NCBI RefSeq assembly: GCF_008312935.1
Contig: NZ_VSZO01000016.1
Coordinates: forward strand, 1-64,000
DNA: 64,000 nt
Direction: 5' to 3'
Source: Roseiconus lacunae
GTDB taxonomy: Bacteria; Planctomycetota; Planctomycetia; Pirellulales; Pirellulaceae
Below are positions 48,851 through 57,950 of this stretch, piece after piece. The notes beneath the pieces were generated by a model. That model saw only the letters and a list, made by a program, of their open reading frames with translations, ran no database searches and had not been told where the DNA came from. Position numbers and translations under genes: made by a program. The first letter of the stretch is position 1; every line of letters starts with the position of its first letter.

Positions 48851-49678
48851 CTACTGCGTAGCAGGACGTGGTTGATCGGACCAGTGGCCGCTCGGATCGG
48901 CCCCACGAACATGGACACCTTTTTCGTTCCAGCCCAAGTCCGCATGAACGTCGGCGCTGCAGTACCGCAACGTGAGCCCACACCGACGTCGGTCTGAATG
49001 ATTTGCTTCGCTACCATGAAGCAATAAGTCGGCATGGATCGATGCTTGTCCCGCTTTCAGTGGATCGTCGACTTCGGTTCCGAATTGCTGCGGGTTTTCG
49101 ATTGTCTGGTTCAGTACGTTGTGTTCTGCCGAATCACTCGGTCGGTAGGTCATGTGCCCCTTGGTATGAGAACCGGCAATAAACTTCATGCAGCCGTTTT
49201 CCAGGTCCGCGTCGTCGATCGCCAACCATACCGTCACCGCCTTGCTGGGTGACAATGGCCAATAGCTCGCGTCCTGATGCCAAGCAACGGCTTTTCCATC
49301 GCCGGGCATTTTGCAGAAAAAGTGTGAGCCCCAGCCGATCACGTTGTCGCCGAGCAGATCAGCGACCGGGTCGACGATCCGGTGGTCGGTCAAAATATCG
49401 TGCACCGGACCATACTTCAGGTGCGCCGAACTGATCGAGTAACTGTTCCCTCCGCCGGAAACGACGCGTGCGAGCAAATCGTCAAAGTAGGCACGAATCT
49501 CACTGATCTCGTTCTCATCGAAGATGTTCAGCGGTCGTACATAGCCCTCCTCGTTGAACTGTTGCACCTGCTGTGTGGTAAGAATTTTGGGCGAGGTGTT
49601 GGTCGAAGGATGAAACGAAAGGTCGCGTTCCATCGCATTCAATTCATCTTCGGTCGGGACGATTTGAAAATCTTTCAT
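48851..49678 (-). CDS. Phytanoyl-CoA dioxygenase (PhyH) family protein
   Basis: This 275-residue protein is a non-haem Fe(II)/2-oxoglutarate dioxygenase of the PhyH family. Iron ligands are His134 and Asp136 (AWHQDASYW) and His221 (DLLLHGSEANHS), with the 2-oxoglutarate arginine probably in RRRCGLTLRY. PhyH proteins hydroxylate diverse small molecules, so the substrate is open. The ATG at 49678 was chosen (MKDFQIVPTEDEL); an in-frame start at 49744 would add 22 residues with no family counterpart. It stands next to a REP-like element and the SDR/HflX pair. Confidence 0.85.
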   Translation of the reverse strand: MKDFQIVPTEDELNAMERDLSFHPSTNTSPKILTTQQVQQFNEEGYVRPLNIFDENEISEIRAYFDDLLARVVSGGGNSYSISSAHLKYGPVHDILTDHRIVDPVADLLGDNVIGWGSHFFCKMPGDGKAVAWHQDASYWPLSPSKAVTVWLAIDDADLENGCMKFIAGSHTKGHMTYRPSDSAEHNVLNQTIENPQQFGTEVDDPLKAGQASIHADLLLHGSEANHSDRRRCGLTLRYCSADVHADLGWNEKGVHVRGADPSGHWSDQPRPATQ

Positions 49679-49758
49679 TGAACGTGGAAGTCGGGGGGGA
49701 AGGAACAGGAATGATGATCGTTGAGACAGCGGGTGCTTCACCAAAATCTAAATTTAAC

Positions 49759-49848
49759 ATCAGCCCAATGGCGTTGGCCACCGTTAAGTGCAGCCTACGG
49801 GACAAACGTCCAACCGCCAATCACCGAAAGCCTCGGCGGCGACCGCTA
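49759..49848. repeat. REP-like element, A-B
   Basis: Module A (ATCAGCCCAATGGCGTTGGC) at 49759 and module B (CCGAAAGCCTCGGCGGCGAC) at 49823 lie in the gap between the PhyH and SDR genes. Confidence 0.77.
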
Positions 49849-49886
49849 GTCGCCGATCTCTTTTATCGTTCGATTGACTCCTACTA

Positions 49887-50675
49887 CTACTGCTCACGCT
49901 TCCTAAGCACCCGCGCCATCAGTGGTGGACACAGCCGATCCGCGTAGACCAGCAGTTTACCGCCGACACTCAAGATCACTTCACTACGCCGCCTTTCGAT
50001 CGCCTTGATCGCAGCCCGAGCCACGCGTTGTGGCGGCCAACTTCCCAGACTCTTACTGACCGCGTCCCCGGAATCGACGAGAACATCGAAGAACTCACTA
50101 CGCGTCGTGCTAGGGCTGACCAACGTGACCCCGATCGATTGATCGGCCAATTCGGCACGCAACGAATCGGACCATCCATGCAGCGCAAACTTGCTCGCGC
50201 AGTACTCGCTTTTGTCAGGAACCGCACAGTGCCCTAAGACGCTGCTGACATTACAGATCACCGCGTCACTGCTTCGGCGCAACATCGGCAGGAGGGAACG
50301 CGTCAGTTCGGCGACGGCGAAAAAATTAACCTCCATCACTCCCCTCAGCCGTTCCGGCGAAGCCGATTCAAAGGGGCCAATCGCACCGACTCCGGCATTG
50401 TTGACCAACAGATCTAAACTTCGACCGTGACTCCCGACCGTGTCGACAATTCTCTGTCGCGTCGACTCGGATGTGATATCACCGACGACCGGGGTGAATC
50501 GATCACTGTAAGATTCCGCCAGCTCGTCCAATCGTTGCTGGCGACGCGCGACGGCGATCACATGACAGTCACGACTCACGAGCTGCATTGCAATCGATTG
50601 CCCGATTCCGCTGCTGGCCCCCGTCACAACTGCCAGTTTTCCTGTCGGATCCCACCGACGGCCGAATCCGATCAT
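49887..50675 (-). CDS. Short-chain dehydrogenase/reductase
   Basis: This 262-residue protein is a classical SDR oxidoreductase. The nucleotide loop TGASSGIG is at residues 18-25, NNAG near residue 91, and the catalytic Ser-Tyr-Lys triad lies in NVSSVLG and YCASKFALHG. Substrate specificity cannot be read. Its ATG overlaps the hflX stop codon (ATGA), so it is translated from the same message right after hflX. A hydrophobic C-terminal part with basic residues (LMARVLRKREQ) could touch the membrane. Confidence 0.88.
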   Translation of the reverse strand: MIGFGRRWDPTGKLAVVTGASSGIGQSIAMQLVSRDCHVIAVARRQQRLDELAESYSDRFTPVVGDITSESTRQRIVDTVGSHGRSLDLLVNNAGVGAIGPFESASPERLRGVMEVNFFAVAELTRSLLPMLRRSSDAVICNVSSVLGHCAVPDKSEYCASKFALHGWSDSLRAELADQSIGVTLVSPSTTRSEFFDVLVDSGDAVSKSLGSWPPQRVARAAIKAIERRRSEVILSVGGKLLVYADRLCPPLMARVLRKREQ

Positions 50676-52051
50676 GCAACATCAGACGCCGAGGGTGGGC
50701 TGACTTCATCAGCCACGTCGATCGGTGCGACGGATGATTCATCGATCGTTTGCTCACGCGAAGCTCGGCGATCATTGACCTCGCGATACGAGATCGCTGC
50801 TTGGCGTACCGGTCCGAGTGCCGAAACGGGCAACCGGACGCGTAACCGCACGACTTCGGATTCAAAGGTCTGCGAAGCGATTTCGCCCTTCGCCGCCAAG
50901 AACGCCAGCAACTTTCCATTCCCAGGGTGAACTTCAACGTCCAGGTCGATGAATTCGCGCCCCAATGCGTCTCCAACCGCTTCGATCAGCGACTCAAAGC
51001 CTTTTCCATCCGCGGCACTGACAGGAACCGCGTTCGGATAGCGATCGAGCACTCGGTTCAACATCGCCGGTGACTCGATCGCATCAATCTTATTGAGCAC
51101 CAGAAGCGTGTCCTTCTCTTCGATCTCAAGTTCGCTAAGCACTTTGTAAACGGCGCTGATTTGCGCGAACACGTCTGGGTTACTGGCGTCGGCGACGTGT
51201 AACAACAAGTCGGCTTGCCGGGTTTCTTCAAGCGTCGATCGAAAACTTGCCACCAACGAGTGCGGAAGGTCACGGATGAATCCTACCGTATCGCTCAGCA
51301 GCACAGTTCCCCATTGAGGAAGATGCCAACGGCGCGTCCTTGTGTCCAACGTCGCAAACAGCTTGTCTTCGGCCAGCACTTCCGCCTCAGTTAGCGCATT
51401 CATCAATGTGCTTTTGCCGGCGTTGGTATAGCCCACCAACGATACCGTTGGGGCGTCACGACGCGAAGCAACTTGCCGTTGCCGCCGCGATTCAACCTTG
51501 CTCAGTTCTTGCTTCAGATCGTGGATACGTTTCTGAGCCAAACGACGGTCAACTTCAAGTTGCTTCTCACCCGGACCACGCATCCCAACCCCCATCGCTT
51601 GTCGCGAGAGGTGGGTCCACATTCGTTTCAATCGTGGTAACGAGTATTCGAGTTGAGCCAACTCGACGGCCAAACGCGATTCGTGAGTTCGCGCCCCGGC
51701 GGCAAAGATATCCAGAATCAACTCCGTGCGATCGATCACATTGACACCGATCGCTTTCTCCAGGTTACGAGTCTGCCCCGGATTCAATTCGTTGTCAAAA
51801 ATAACAACGTCAGCCTTGGTCTTTTCGACCATCTCACGCAGCTCGTCAACCTTGCCGCGTCCGAGGTACGTTCCGTGATCGATAGTGGAACGTCGTTGAA
51901 TCAGCTCGCCAACGACCTGGGTTCCGGCGGTCGTGGCTAAACCGTGCAGCTCTTCCAGCGGATCGTCGGAAACGCTGTTCTCTGGCAGGATTAATCGAGC
52001 CAAAACGCTGCGTTCAGGGGTGTCATCAATGACAGTGTGTTGTTCGCGCAC
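50672..52051 (-). CDS. hflX: Ribosome-associated GTPase HflX
   Basis: HflX splits stalled or hibernating 70S ribosomes. The N-terminal HflX domain has the GRGKVDEL element (residues 64-71) and the DNELNPGQTRNLE segment; the coiled linker ends in RGPGEKQLEVDRR (159-171). The G domain has G1 GYTNAGKST (207-215), DTVGFIRDLPH and NKID. The C-terminal ~90 residues are an extension after the G domain, partly Ser/Pro/Ala-rich at the end. The start codon is GTG at 52051. It forms a two-gene unit with the SDR gene. Confidence 0.94.
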   Translation of the reverse strand: MREQHTVIDDTPERSVLARLILPENSVSDDPLEELHGLATTAGTQVVGELIQRRSTIDHGTYLGRGKVDELREMVEKTKADVVIFDNELNPGQTRNLEKAIGVNVIDRTELILDIFAAGARTHESRLAVELAQLEYSLPRLKRMWTHLSRQAMGVGMRGPGEKQLEVDRRLAQKRIHDLKQELSKVESRRQRQVASRRDAPTVSLVGYTNAGKSTLMNALTEAEVLAEDKLFATLDTRTRRWHLPQWGTVLLSDTVGFIRDLPHSLVASFRSTLEETRQADLLLHVADASNPDVFAQISAVYKVLSELEIEEKDTLLVLNKIDAIESPAMLNRVLDRYPNAVPVSAADGKGFESLIEAVGDALGREFIDLDVEVHPGNGKLLAFLAAKGEIASQTFESEVVRLRVRLPVSALGPVRQAAISYREVNDRRASREQTIDESSVAPIDVADEVSPPSASDVA

Positions 52052-52466
52052 TTAAAAAAGGGGCCTCAAAGATGCATCGGGAATGGAAACGAACGAGGAT
52101 GCGGTCCACCAGATTATAACCAATCATGACTGGCAGATCGAAACACCAATGTTCCGATGTAGCACGTCGTGGACCGATCTTACCAATGCATGCTCAAATC
52201 ACGTCACGTTCTCCGGCTGGACTCGAATTGAAGGCTTCACCGGGATAAGACAACCCCACCCAATCAGGGTTCGCAGGGTGTTCAAAATATCTCCGCCGAG
52301 ATCCTCGATTGAATGACTGACCGCACAGCTTTCGGTACCCGGTGCATCGCCAATCCCTGACATGAACGACTAACCGGTCAACATTCGCCACGGTTTCGGT
52401 GCAACAACCGGAGCAAACGCTCGTCGACTGATGACTCGAACCCGAACATTGGGTCTTAACGGAGCA
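52052..52466. other. Intergenic region upstream of hflX
   Basis: This 415-base gap lies between two minus-strand genes. It holds a degenerate REP-like element near its left-transcribed end (52372-52432). No gene is supported in it. Confidence 0.45.
52372..52432. repeat. Degenerate REP-like element
   Basis: The stretch ACATTCGCCACGGTTTCGGT followed by GCAACAACCGGAGCAAACGC and TCGTCGACTGATGA parallels the complete palindrome at 14771 at the same relative positions, with several mismatches. It looks like a decayed copy of the same element. Confidence 0.62.
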
Positions 52467-53030
52467 CTATCGAGGCTTTGCGGCGCGGTTCTTTCGCGCG
52501 ACGATTGTGACAAATTGGCCTTGCTGAACGACTCGTTCAGATTCGTTCAGCAAGCTGCGCAACCAGAACACCTTCACCGCCCGCCTGCCATGCGGCTCGA
52601 TAGTCAAAATCTCATTGCGGGCCCGGACACGGTCTCCGAAAAACACGGGCGCTAAAAATTTCCACTCGTCGATGCTGACCAAAGCCAGCGTTGCCGCGTT
52701 GGGAGATTGCGTTCCCAAACCAGCGAGAACACTCAGCCCCAACAACCCGTGGGCGATCGGCTTCCCAAAGGGGGACTCGGTGCCGTCAGCATGAATCGCG
52801 GTGTGGTCGCCAGTTAACGCTGCGAATTGATTCACGTCGCTACCGGAAATCTCTCGGAATTCGGTTTCCCATCGATCCCCCTCGGATAAATCTTCGGCGT
52901 ACAGCGTTTCGTTGGAGTACTGCGTTTCTTTGGCGTATCGGGCGGGGTCATTTGCAGTCGTCTTCGCCTGTCGTTTTGCGGACGGACTGGACGAGCGGTC
53001 ACGTAATTCCGCAAGCTCAGACTCATTCAT
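52467..53030 (-). CDS. MaoC-like hot-dog dehydratase
   Basis: This 187-residue protein carries a MaoC/R-hydratase hot-dog domain from about residue 45. The catalytic motif is visible in DVNQFAALTGDHTAIHAD (the Asp and His of the hydratase) and followed by PIAHGLLGLSVLAGLGTQ and a closing WLRSLLNESERVVQQGQ. These enzymes hydrate trans-2-enoyl thioesters. The first ~40 residues are Ser/Ala/Lys-rich and variable. The ATG at 53030 was chosen; an upstream in-frame start at 53135 would add a cysteine- and Ser-rich segment of no known meaning. Confidence 0.82.
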   Translation of the reverse strand: MNESELAELRDRSSSPSAKRQAKTTANDPARYAKETQYSNETLYAEDLSEGDRWETEFREISGSDVNQFAALTGDHTAIHADGTESPFGKPIAHGLLGLSVLAGLGTQSPNAATLALVSIDEWKFLAPVFFGDRVRARNEILTIEPHGRRAVKVFWLRSLLNESERVVQQGQFVTIVARKNRAAKPR

Positions 53031-53337
53031 GGAGTTGCTGATCACGCTTGTGGTTACCCGATAAGAGGCTGAGAAGACTGATTGCTGCCAATCGCTAAAC
53101 GAATGCACCCCGCCGGCAGCATGAATGCACATCATGTCGGGTCAGTGCGACAGACGGTAGCGCCGCTCCGTAAGTTTTTATTGAAAACTTTGGTTTTTCT
53201 CAACAAATTCGGTCTGACGCGACATTGACGATCAACGGGACTGAGAAACTTTTCGGGTCGATGTAGAATGCCCGCGTGGAATGTTTGTTTTCACAGCCTC
53301 CCCTTCCTTCTGTGTTCTCCCACCTCTTCGACCTACG

Positions 53338-54597
53338 ATGCCACTATCGATTTTTTCCCCCAGTGTTTCGATCGAATTTCCCCGACCGCTGCGGACGATT
53401 CGGGCGATCCTATTGAGCACCGTCGTTGCATTGACTTCGCTTGCCGGAACCGTTCGAGCCAAAGAACCAATTCGCTTTGATATTCGCATGCTCGCCCTCG
53501 ATGCGAACGAAGGTATCGCGGCGGGCGACGTGGACGGTGACGGGAAAACCGACTTGGTCGCCGGACGAGCTTGGTTTCGGAACGGTGACTGGGCCGCTCG
53601 GCCGCTTCGCAACATCGATGACTGGAACGGGTACGTCCAAAGCAATGGCGACTATCTTTTCGACATCAACGGCGACGGTCGGTTGGACGTGATCGCCGGA
53701 TCATTTTTGCCGACCGAAGTTTATTGGTACGAAAACCCAGGTGCCGAATCCCTGCGACTCGGGAAACAATGGCCGCAGCATCTGTTGCTCGATACCCAGC
53801 AATCTCAAAACGAAGGTCAATTGTTCGCCGACGTTGATGGCGATGGGAGCCCCGAGTGGATCGTCAACAGCTGGAAAAAAGATGTCCCAGCGTTTATCTA
53901 TCGCCTAGTTGAAAAGCAGACATCGACCGTAAAGCCGGCCGACAAAAAAACGAAATCGGCATCCGCAAACTATGACTTGGTCGGGCACGCGGTTGGCCAA
54001 GTCGGTAACGGGCACGGGGTGGCAATCGGTGACCTAAACAACGACGGGCGAATCGATTTGCTGGTCGGCCAAGGTTGGTATGAACAGCCCGCCTCCGAGC
54101 CTTGGTCGCAGCCTTGGACGTTTCATGCCGACTGGGAACTCCATAGCTCCCTACCAATGATCGTCGATGACCTCGATGGTGATGGTGACAGCGATGTGAT
54201 CATCGGCAACGGGCACAACTATGGACTTTACTGGTGGGAGCAAACCGGCAAGGACGAAGCAACCGGAAAGATTGAATTCAAAGAACACAAAATCGACGAC
54301 AGCTATTCACAACCTCACACGCTCGCCTGGGCCGATCTCGATGGCGATGGGAACAATGAACTGATCACCGGCAAACGATACTACGCACACAACAGTCGTG
54401 ACCCGGGCGGCAACGAACCTCCGTGCTTGTACTACTACACTTGGGATCAGACGCTGAAACAATTCACCCGACACACGATCGATGAAGGACACGTCGGCTG
54501 TGGCTTGCAAATCGTTGTCGAAGATTTAAACGACGACGCAAAGGTTGACCTCGCCGTCGCCGGTAAAAGCGGAACCTACGTTTTGCTGCAAAAGTAA
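53338..54597 (+). CDS. Secreted FG-GAP/VCBS-repeat protein
   Basis: This 419-residue protein has a signal peptide (RTIRAILLSTVVALTSLAG, cleavage near VRAKE) and about seven FG-GAP-type blades, each marked by an Asp-rich calcium loop: AAGDVDGDGKTDLVAG, FDINGDGRLDVIAGS, FADVDGDGSPEWIVNS, IGDLNNDGRIDLLVG, DDLDGDGDSDVIIGN, ADLDGDGNNELITG and EDLNDDAKVDLAVAG. It should fold as a beta-propeller outside the cell; adhesion or sugar-binding functions are known in the fold, but none can be assigned. The ATG at 53338 precedes the signal peptide closely; an earlier ATG at 53281 would add 19 residues. Confidence 0.85.
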   Translation: MPLSIFSPSVSIEFPRPLRTIRAILLSTVVALTSLAGTVRAKEPIRFDIRMLALDANEGIAAGDVDGDGKTDLVAGRAWFRNGDWAARPLRNIDDWNGYVQSNGDYLFDINGDGRLDVIAGSFLPTEVYWYENPGAESLRLGKQWPQHLLLDTQQSQNEGQLFADVDGDGSPEWIVNSWKKDVPAFIYRLVEKQTSTVKPADKKTKSASANYDLVGHAVGQVGNGHGVAIGDLNNDGRIDLLVGQGWYEQPASEPWSQPWTFHADWELHSSLPMIVDDLDGDGDSDVIIGNGHNYGLYWWEQTGKDEATGKIEFKEHKIDDSYSQPHTLAWADLDGDGNNELITGKRYYAHNSRDPGGNEPPCLYYYTWDQTLKQFTRHTIDEGHVGCGLQIVVEDLNDDAKVDLAVAGKSGTYVLLQK

Positions 54598-54612
54598 CGC
54601 CTTAAGAAATGA

Positions 54613-54975
54613 ATGAATGACATGCCCGCCGAATCGACGCCTGACGAACTGACGCTACGCGGAGCCCAGCAAAGGGTCGACGAGTGGATCCAAACGATCG
54701 GCGTGCGTTACTTTGACGAGATGACAAACCTTGCCCAACTGATCGAAGAAGTCGGCGAGGTGGCTCGGATTCTATCGCGTACCTGTGGCGAACAGTCTTA
54801 CAAGTCGACGGACACGCCCGGTGAACTGTCGGACGAATTGGCCGACGTCCTATTCGTCGTGCTTTGTTTGGCCAATCAATCGGGGATCGATCTGACCGAA
54901 GCCCTGCGCGCGAACTTGGCCAAGAAAACGAAGCGCGACAAGGATCGGCACCGAAACAACGCCAAGCTTCATTAG
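54613..54975 (+). CDS. MazG-like nucleotide pyrophosphohydrolase
   Basis: This 120-residue protein has the MazG helical fold signature. Metal-ligand acidic residues lie in LIEEVGEVAR (Glu45, Glu46, Glu49) and ELADVLFVV (Glu75, Asp78). Family members hydrolyse (d)NTPs to monophosphates. It starts 16 bases after the FG-GAP protein gene, so both may be on one transcript, although the functions look unrelated. Confidence 0.87.
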   Translation: MNDMPAESTPDELTLRGAQQRVDEWIQTIGVRYFDEMTNLAQLIEEVGEVARILSRTCGEQSYKSTDTPGELSDELADVLFVVLCLANQSGIDLTEALRANLAKKTKRDKDRHRNNAKLH

Positions 54976-54980
54976 CAAGA

Positions 54981-54998
54981 GCCGCCGAGGCTTTCGGT
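54981..54998. repeat. Partial REP-like module B
   Basis: GCCGCCGAGGCTTTCGGT, the inverted core of module B, occurs five bases after the mazG-like stop codon, without a module A. Confidence 0.5.
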
Positions 54999-55022
54999 TG
55001 AGTTGCCTTGAGCCCACTCGCC

Positions 55023-55802
55023 TCAGCTAGCGATTGCAGTCTGCTTCAACTGACCTTTGTCATAGCCATCACGCAAGCGTTGGTGAAAACGACTTGGCTT
55101 GGCAATGTTTGCCCGCATGTACTGTCCCGGCGCGCCACTCACCTCTTGGCAAATAAACGGCTTTCCGATCGGCTCGGCGTTGAAAATGCGACGGTAAAGT
55201 TTCGCATGCCGCGGATGAACGATCGCGTCCATGTAGCTCAGTCCAAGTTCGATCGCCGTTTGGTGCATCAAACCGGTCAGCGAAAGAAAGACTCCGCGGT
55301 AGCTGGTTGGTGTTTTCGAATCGCCGCGGTCATGCTCGATCGCAAGCCGACAAACTCGCCCGACGCCTACATGGTCGGACGACTCGCTTAAGTGGTCCGA
55401 GCGTGACACCAACATGGTCACCGTACCACAAATCACCTCTCGGGAGTCTCGTGTCGGGTCACCTCTAAACCTCGGCTCGGAACTAAATCGCGGCCCACGT
55501 CGACTCTCGAACCAATACTCAGTCGTTCGAAAGGCAAGAAATGTCAACGCTTGCCAGTGCTGATCTTCTTCGAATACCACCGGTGAACGATTGCGAGCGG
55601 TCTGGATCGAAGAGGTGTCAGATTCGCCCAATAAACCAGCCTCTTGATACCGGTGCTGACGAAACTCTTCGGCCCGCTTGAAATCCTCGGCCGTGATCGC
55701 ACGGCGACACTGAACCGACTGCTGAATTTTGACCTTGCTTGAAAGGACCTGACGGGCCGGATCGCGTAGACGGACCGATCGTAGGCTTTCGATTGACTGC
55801 AT
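55023..55802 (-). CDS. N-acyl amino acid synthase, FeeM type (copy 1)
   Basis: This 259-residue protein belongs to the FeeM-like GNAT/LuxI-fold acyltransferases, which join a fatty acyl group from acyl-ACP to an amino acid. The core segments are ICGTVTMLV, GRVCRLAIEHDRG, SYRGVFLSLTGLMHQTA and HPRHAKLYRRIFNAEPIGKP, with the terminal GAPGQYMRANI. It shares most of these blocks with the protein at 57951-58661, so the two are paralogues. The ATG at 55802 is preceded six bases upstream by GGGGGA and was preferred to an earlier ATG at 55859. The acyl and amino acid substrates cannot be deduced. Confidence 0.78.
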   Translation of the reverse strand: MQSIESLRSVRLRDPARQVLSSKVKIQQSVQCRRAITAEDFKRAEEFRQHRYQEAGLLGESDTSSIQTARNRSPVVFEEDQHWQALTFLAFRTTEYWFESRRGPRFSSEPRFRGDPTRDSREVICGTVTMLVSRSDHLSESSDHVGVGRVCRLAIEHDRGDSKTPTSYRGVFLSLTGLMHQTAIELGLSYMDAIVHPRHAKLYRRIFNAEPIGKPFICQEVSGAPGQYMRANIAKPSRFHQRLRDGYDKGQLKQTAIAS

Positions 55803-56747
55803 TACATTCCCCCGAGCATGGAACGATAAGTGGTGGGTGAGCTGAACCCGCCGCGGCAACTGGAAGTCGAAATGCGGTAGTCAGCGAGCATCAACAATGG
55901 GGCGATACCCAGGTCAGTCATTGACATGGAATCCCGGCGTGCGTCCGGGAGTTGGTCGAAACGAATCGCAGGAAAGAGAAGGATGAAAAGACATGGACAA
56001 TATCCGGCACTCATAGCCGAATGCTTGTCCTCCATGAACCATGACGATTATCTCGTCTGAAGCGTCTGGTCAAGACGAGTAAACGATACCGAATTTTCGG
56101 ATTGCCGAAGCTGGGAAAGACCGCCCAGCCTTAACGAGTGATGGACGGGCGTTATTTCGCTATTGGTTTGATCACCCCGCCGATCGGTGGTCCTAAACGA
56201 AGTGGATTTGCATAACACCCCAGCAAACCAGGGGTTACACGCAAGTCAATGGCACCCACTCAAATCTGACTGGCGAAAGTAAGCCAGGTAAATTGGGTGA
56301 GTTCTTTCGCTCGATACCCGAACAGAACTTTTCTAAATTCACAAAAAATTTCTTCGCTACACCGGTTCGTGTCGGCGGTCACGCCCCTTATGACCGGTAA
56401 CGGTGAGGGTAGTTCCGAGACCCGAACAGGTTTTTTGTAAAGATTCGTTCCCGGATCCAGGCGAGTCTGATTGCATACGTGGTCGTTCAAACGACCCGTT
56501 ACCAAGCCGATTTCTGCGCCGACGGTGCCCGCCAATAGTATCGGTGCCGCGGATCATCCTGCCGAAACCTTCCGCTACTTCCGATGAACGCTGCCAATGA
56601 ATGGTGCCGAAAGGCTCGGCGGCCTGTTGATGGAATCGAATTAAGCGATTCAACGATCAGCCAATGGGCATCGGCCCAGGTTTGCGCTGAGGAACCGCAC
56701 GCTATCGCGTTTGCGGCAGATGAAATCAACAAGATCCCGAGACACCG
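55803..56747. other. Long intergenic region within the acyltransferase island
   Basis: This 945-base gap holds a decayed REP-like element near 56607 and a small AT-rich stretch around 56320-56360. Open frames on both strands are short and show no motif. No gene is supported. Confidence 0.5.
56607..56683. repeat. Decayed REP-like element, B-A
   Basis: CCGAAAGGCTCGGCGGCCTG at 56607 resembles module B, and GATCAGCCAATGGGCATCGG at 56656 resembles module A with insertions. Spacing and order match other copies. Confidence 0.5.
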
Positions 56748-57410
56748 TCACGCTGCGTGAGTCGACGAGAGCGGCAAGACACTCGCGCCGGTGCGATAAA
56801 GCAAGAATGGAATCGAACGCCGAAATCGACGCAAACTGTTTCGCCAAGGCCCAAAGGTTCCGAATCCCAGCAATACATTTTCCGAAAGCACACGCAATTC
56901 CCCGCGCAGCCAACAAATTGCACCTCGGTTGCGCTGGCGATAATCAAGGATGTACGCCGTTCCCTCGGCCACGTTGGACTGTGCGATATACGTGTCCATC
57001 AGCAGCTTGATTTGTCGATCGTATGGATCGCCAAACACGTTGTAACCTTCACCCCGGGTCACCGTCAGCGGGCGAAAACCTTTGCCAATCCACGGTCCTT
57101 GACTAGAAAACGCCCGCCGCACAATCGTGGTCGAAAGTCCACCACCTTGTGATAGCATCACTGCGCCATACTCGGCATCCACTTCCGAAATCGTCGGCGG
57201 TGCTAATTGGCGGTAGACTCGTTTCAGTTCGAATCGCTCGAGAGGACGCAATTGCTCGATGCGATCAAATTCGGCTTGGCAAAGATACTCTGATCGCGGT
57301 TGATCACAGCACGCATCGCGACTCAGTTGGCGGTAGATCGCATCGTCATTGCTTAAGCGACTTTTGCTTGAAGGAACTTTGATCACTGGGCTTTTCTTGC
57401 CGAAGCTCAT
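56748..57410 (-). CDS. Unrecognised protein in the N-acyl amino acid island
   Basis: I do not recognise this 220-residue protein with certainty. It has no signal peptide. After a polar N-terminal ~75 residues, it continues as a beta-rich part: SEVDAEYGAVMLSQGGG, then the pattern GPWIGKGF, then AEGTAYILDYRQRNRGAIC and LRGELRVLSENVLLGFG. The W-x-G-K pattern with two LDY/LRGELRV strands suggests a small-ligand or lipid-binding beta-barrel, which is inference. The C-terminal 45 residues are basic and Ser/Leu-rich. It is minus-strand, flanked by 945- and 540-base gaps, and sits between two N-acyl amino acid synthase genes, which suggests a related role. Confidence 0.62.
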   Translation of the reverse strand: MSFGKKSPVIKVPSSKSRLSNDDAIYRQLSRDACCDQPRSEYLCQAEFDRIEQLRPLERFELKRVYRQLAPPTISEVDAEYGAVMLSQGGGLSTTIVRRAFSSQGPWIGKGFRPLTVTRGEGYNVFGDPYDRQIKLLMDTYIAQSNVAEGTAYILDYRQRNRGAICWLRGELRVLSENVLLGFGTFGPWRNSLRRFRRSIPFLLYRTGASVLPLSSTHAA

Positions 57411-57950
57411 GAGACGACCGCATGTATAAACAAAGTTTCAATCTGTGCCCCCATCCGCCGGACGACGCGAATGCGCGGTTCAGATTCCTAATCGAGATCC
57501 TCGACCGTCGTGGACGCCACCGACGCTTGCAAAAGCCAGAAGGCACCGACCGTCACGTTCAGCGATTTCCGCGCCCCTTCCATCAATAGCGAACATTACC
57601 TTCGCGCCACCGCAGTATCCAAGAAACGTCTTTCTCGAAGATCACCGCAGCGATGGTGGGAACGTTGGTGGGCCGATTCCGGGTTCGAATGCCGTCCCAG
57701 CGTTTGCGTTTTGCCGCGACAATGCGATGCGCCGTACCAGACGCATACCACTCCTCCCACGTATCAATCCTCCACCCATCAATGCAACCCCGATTTGGCG
57801 AAGATGCTCATTTGTCGACTCGTGTAGTCCTGTCTAACCTCCCAAGAAAAGACGACTTACGTTGCCCCCATGAGGGTGATTCTGATAAATGTCGTCGTCA
57901 CGCTCGGCCGATAGAACGGTCGAACGCACACGTCGACAGAAGAATTACGT
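57411..57950. other. Divergent intergenic region in the acyltransferase island
   Basis: This 540-base gap separates the divergent unrecognised gene and the second acyltransferase gene, and probably contains both promoters. Overlapping open frames on the plus strand are Pro/Arg-rich with no motif and look spurious. I could not identify a promoter or operator. Confidence 0.45.

Noticed and set aside
57445..57837. Pro/Arg-rich plus-strand frames before the second acyltransferase
   Set aside because: Overlapping frames in all three phases with low-complexity composition; none resembles a protein family.
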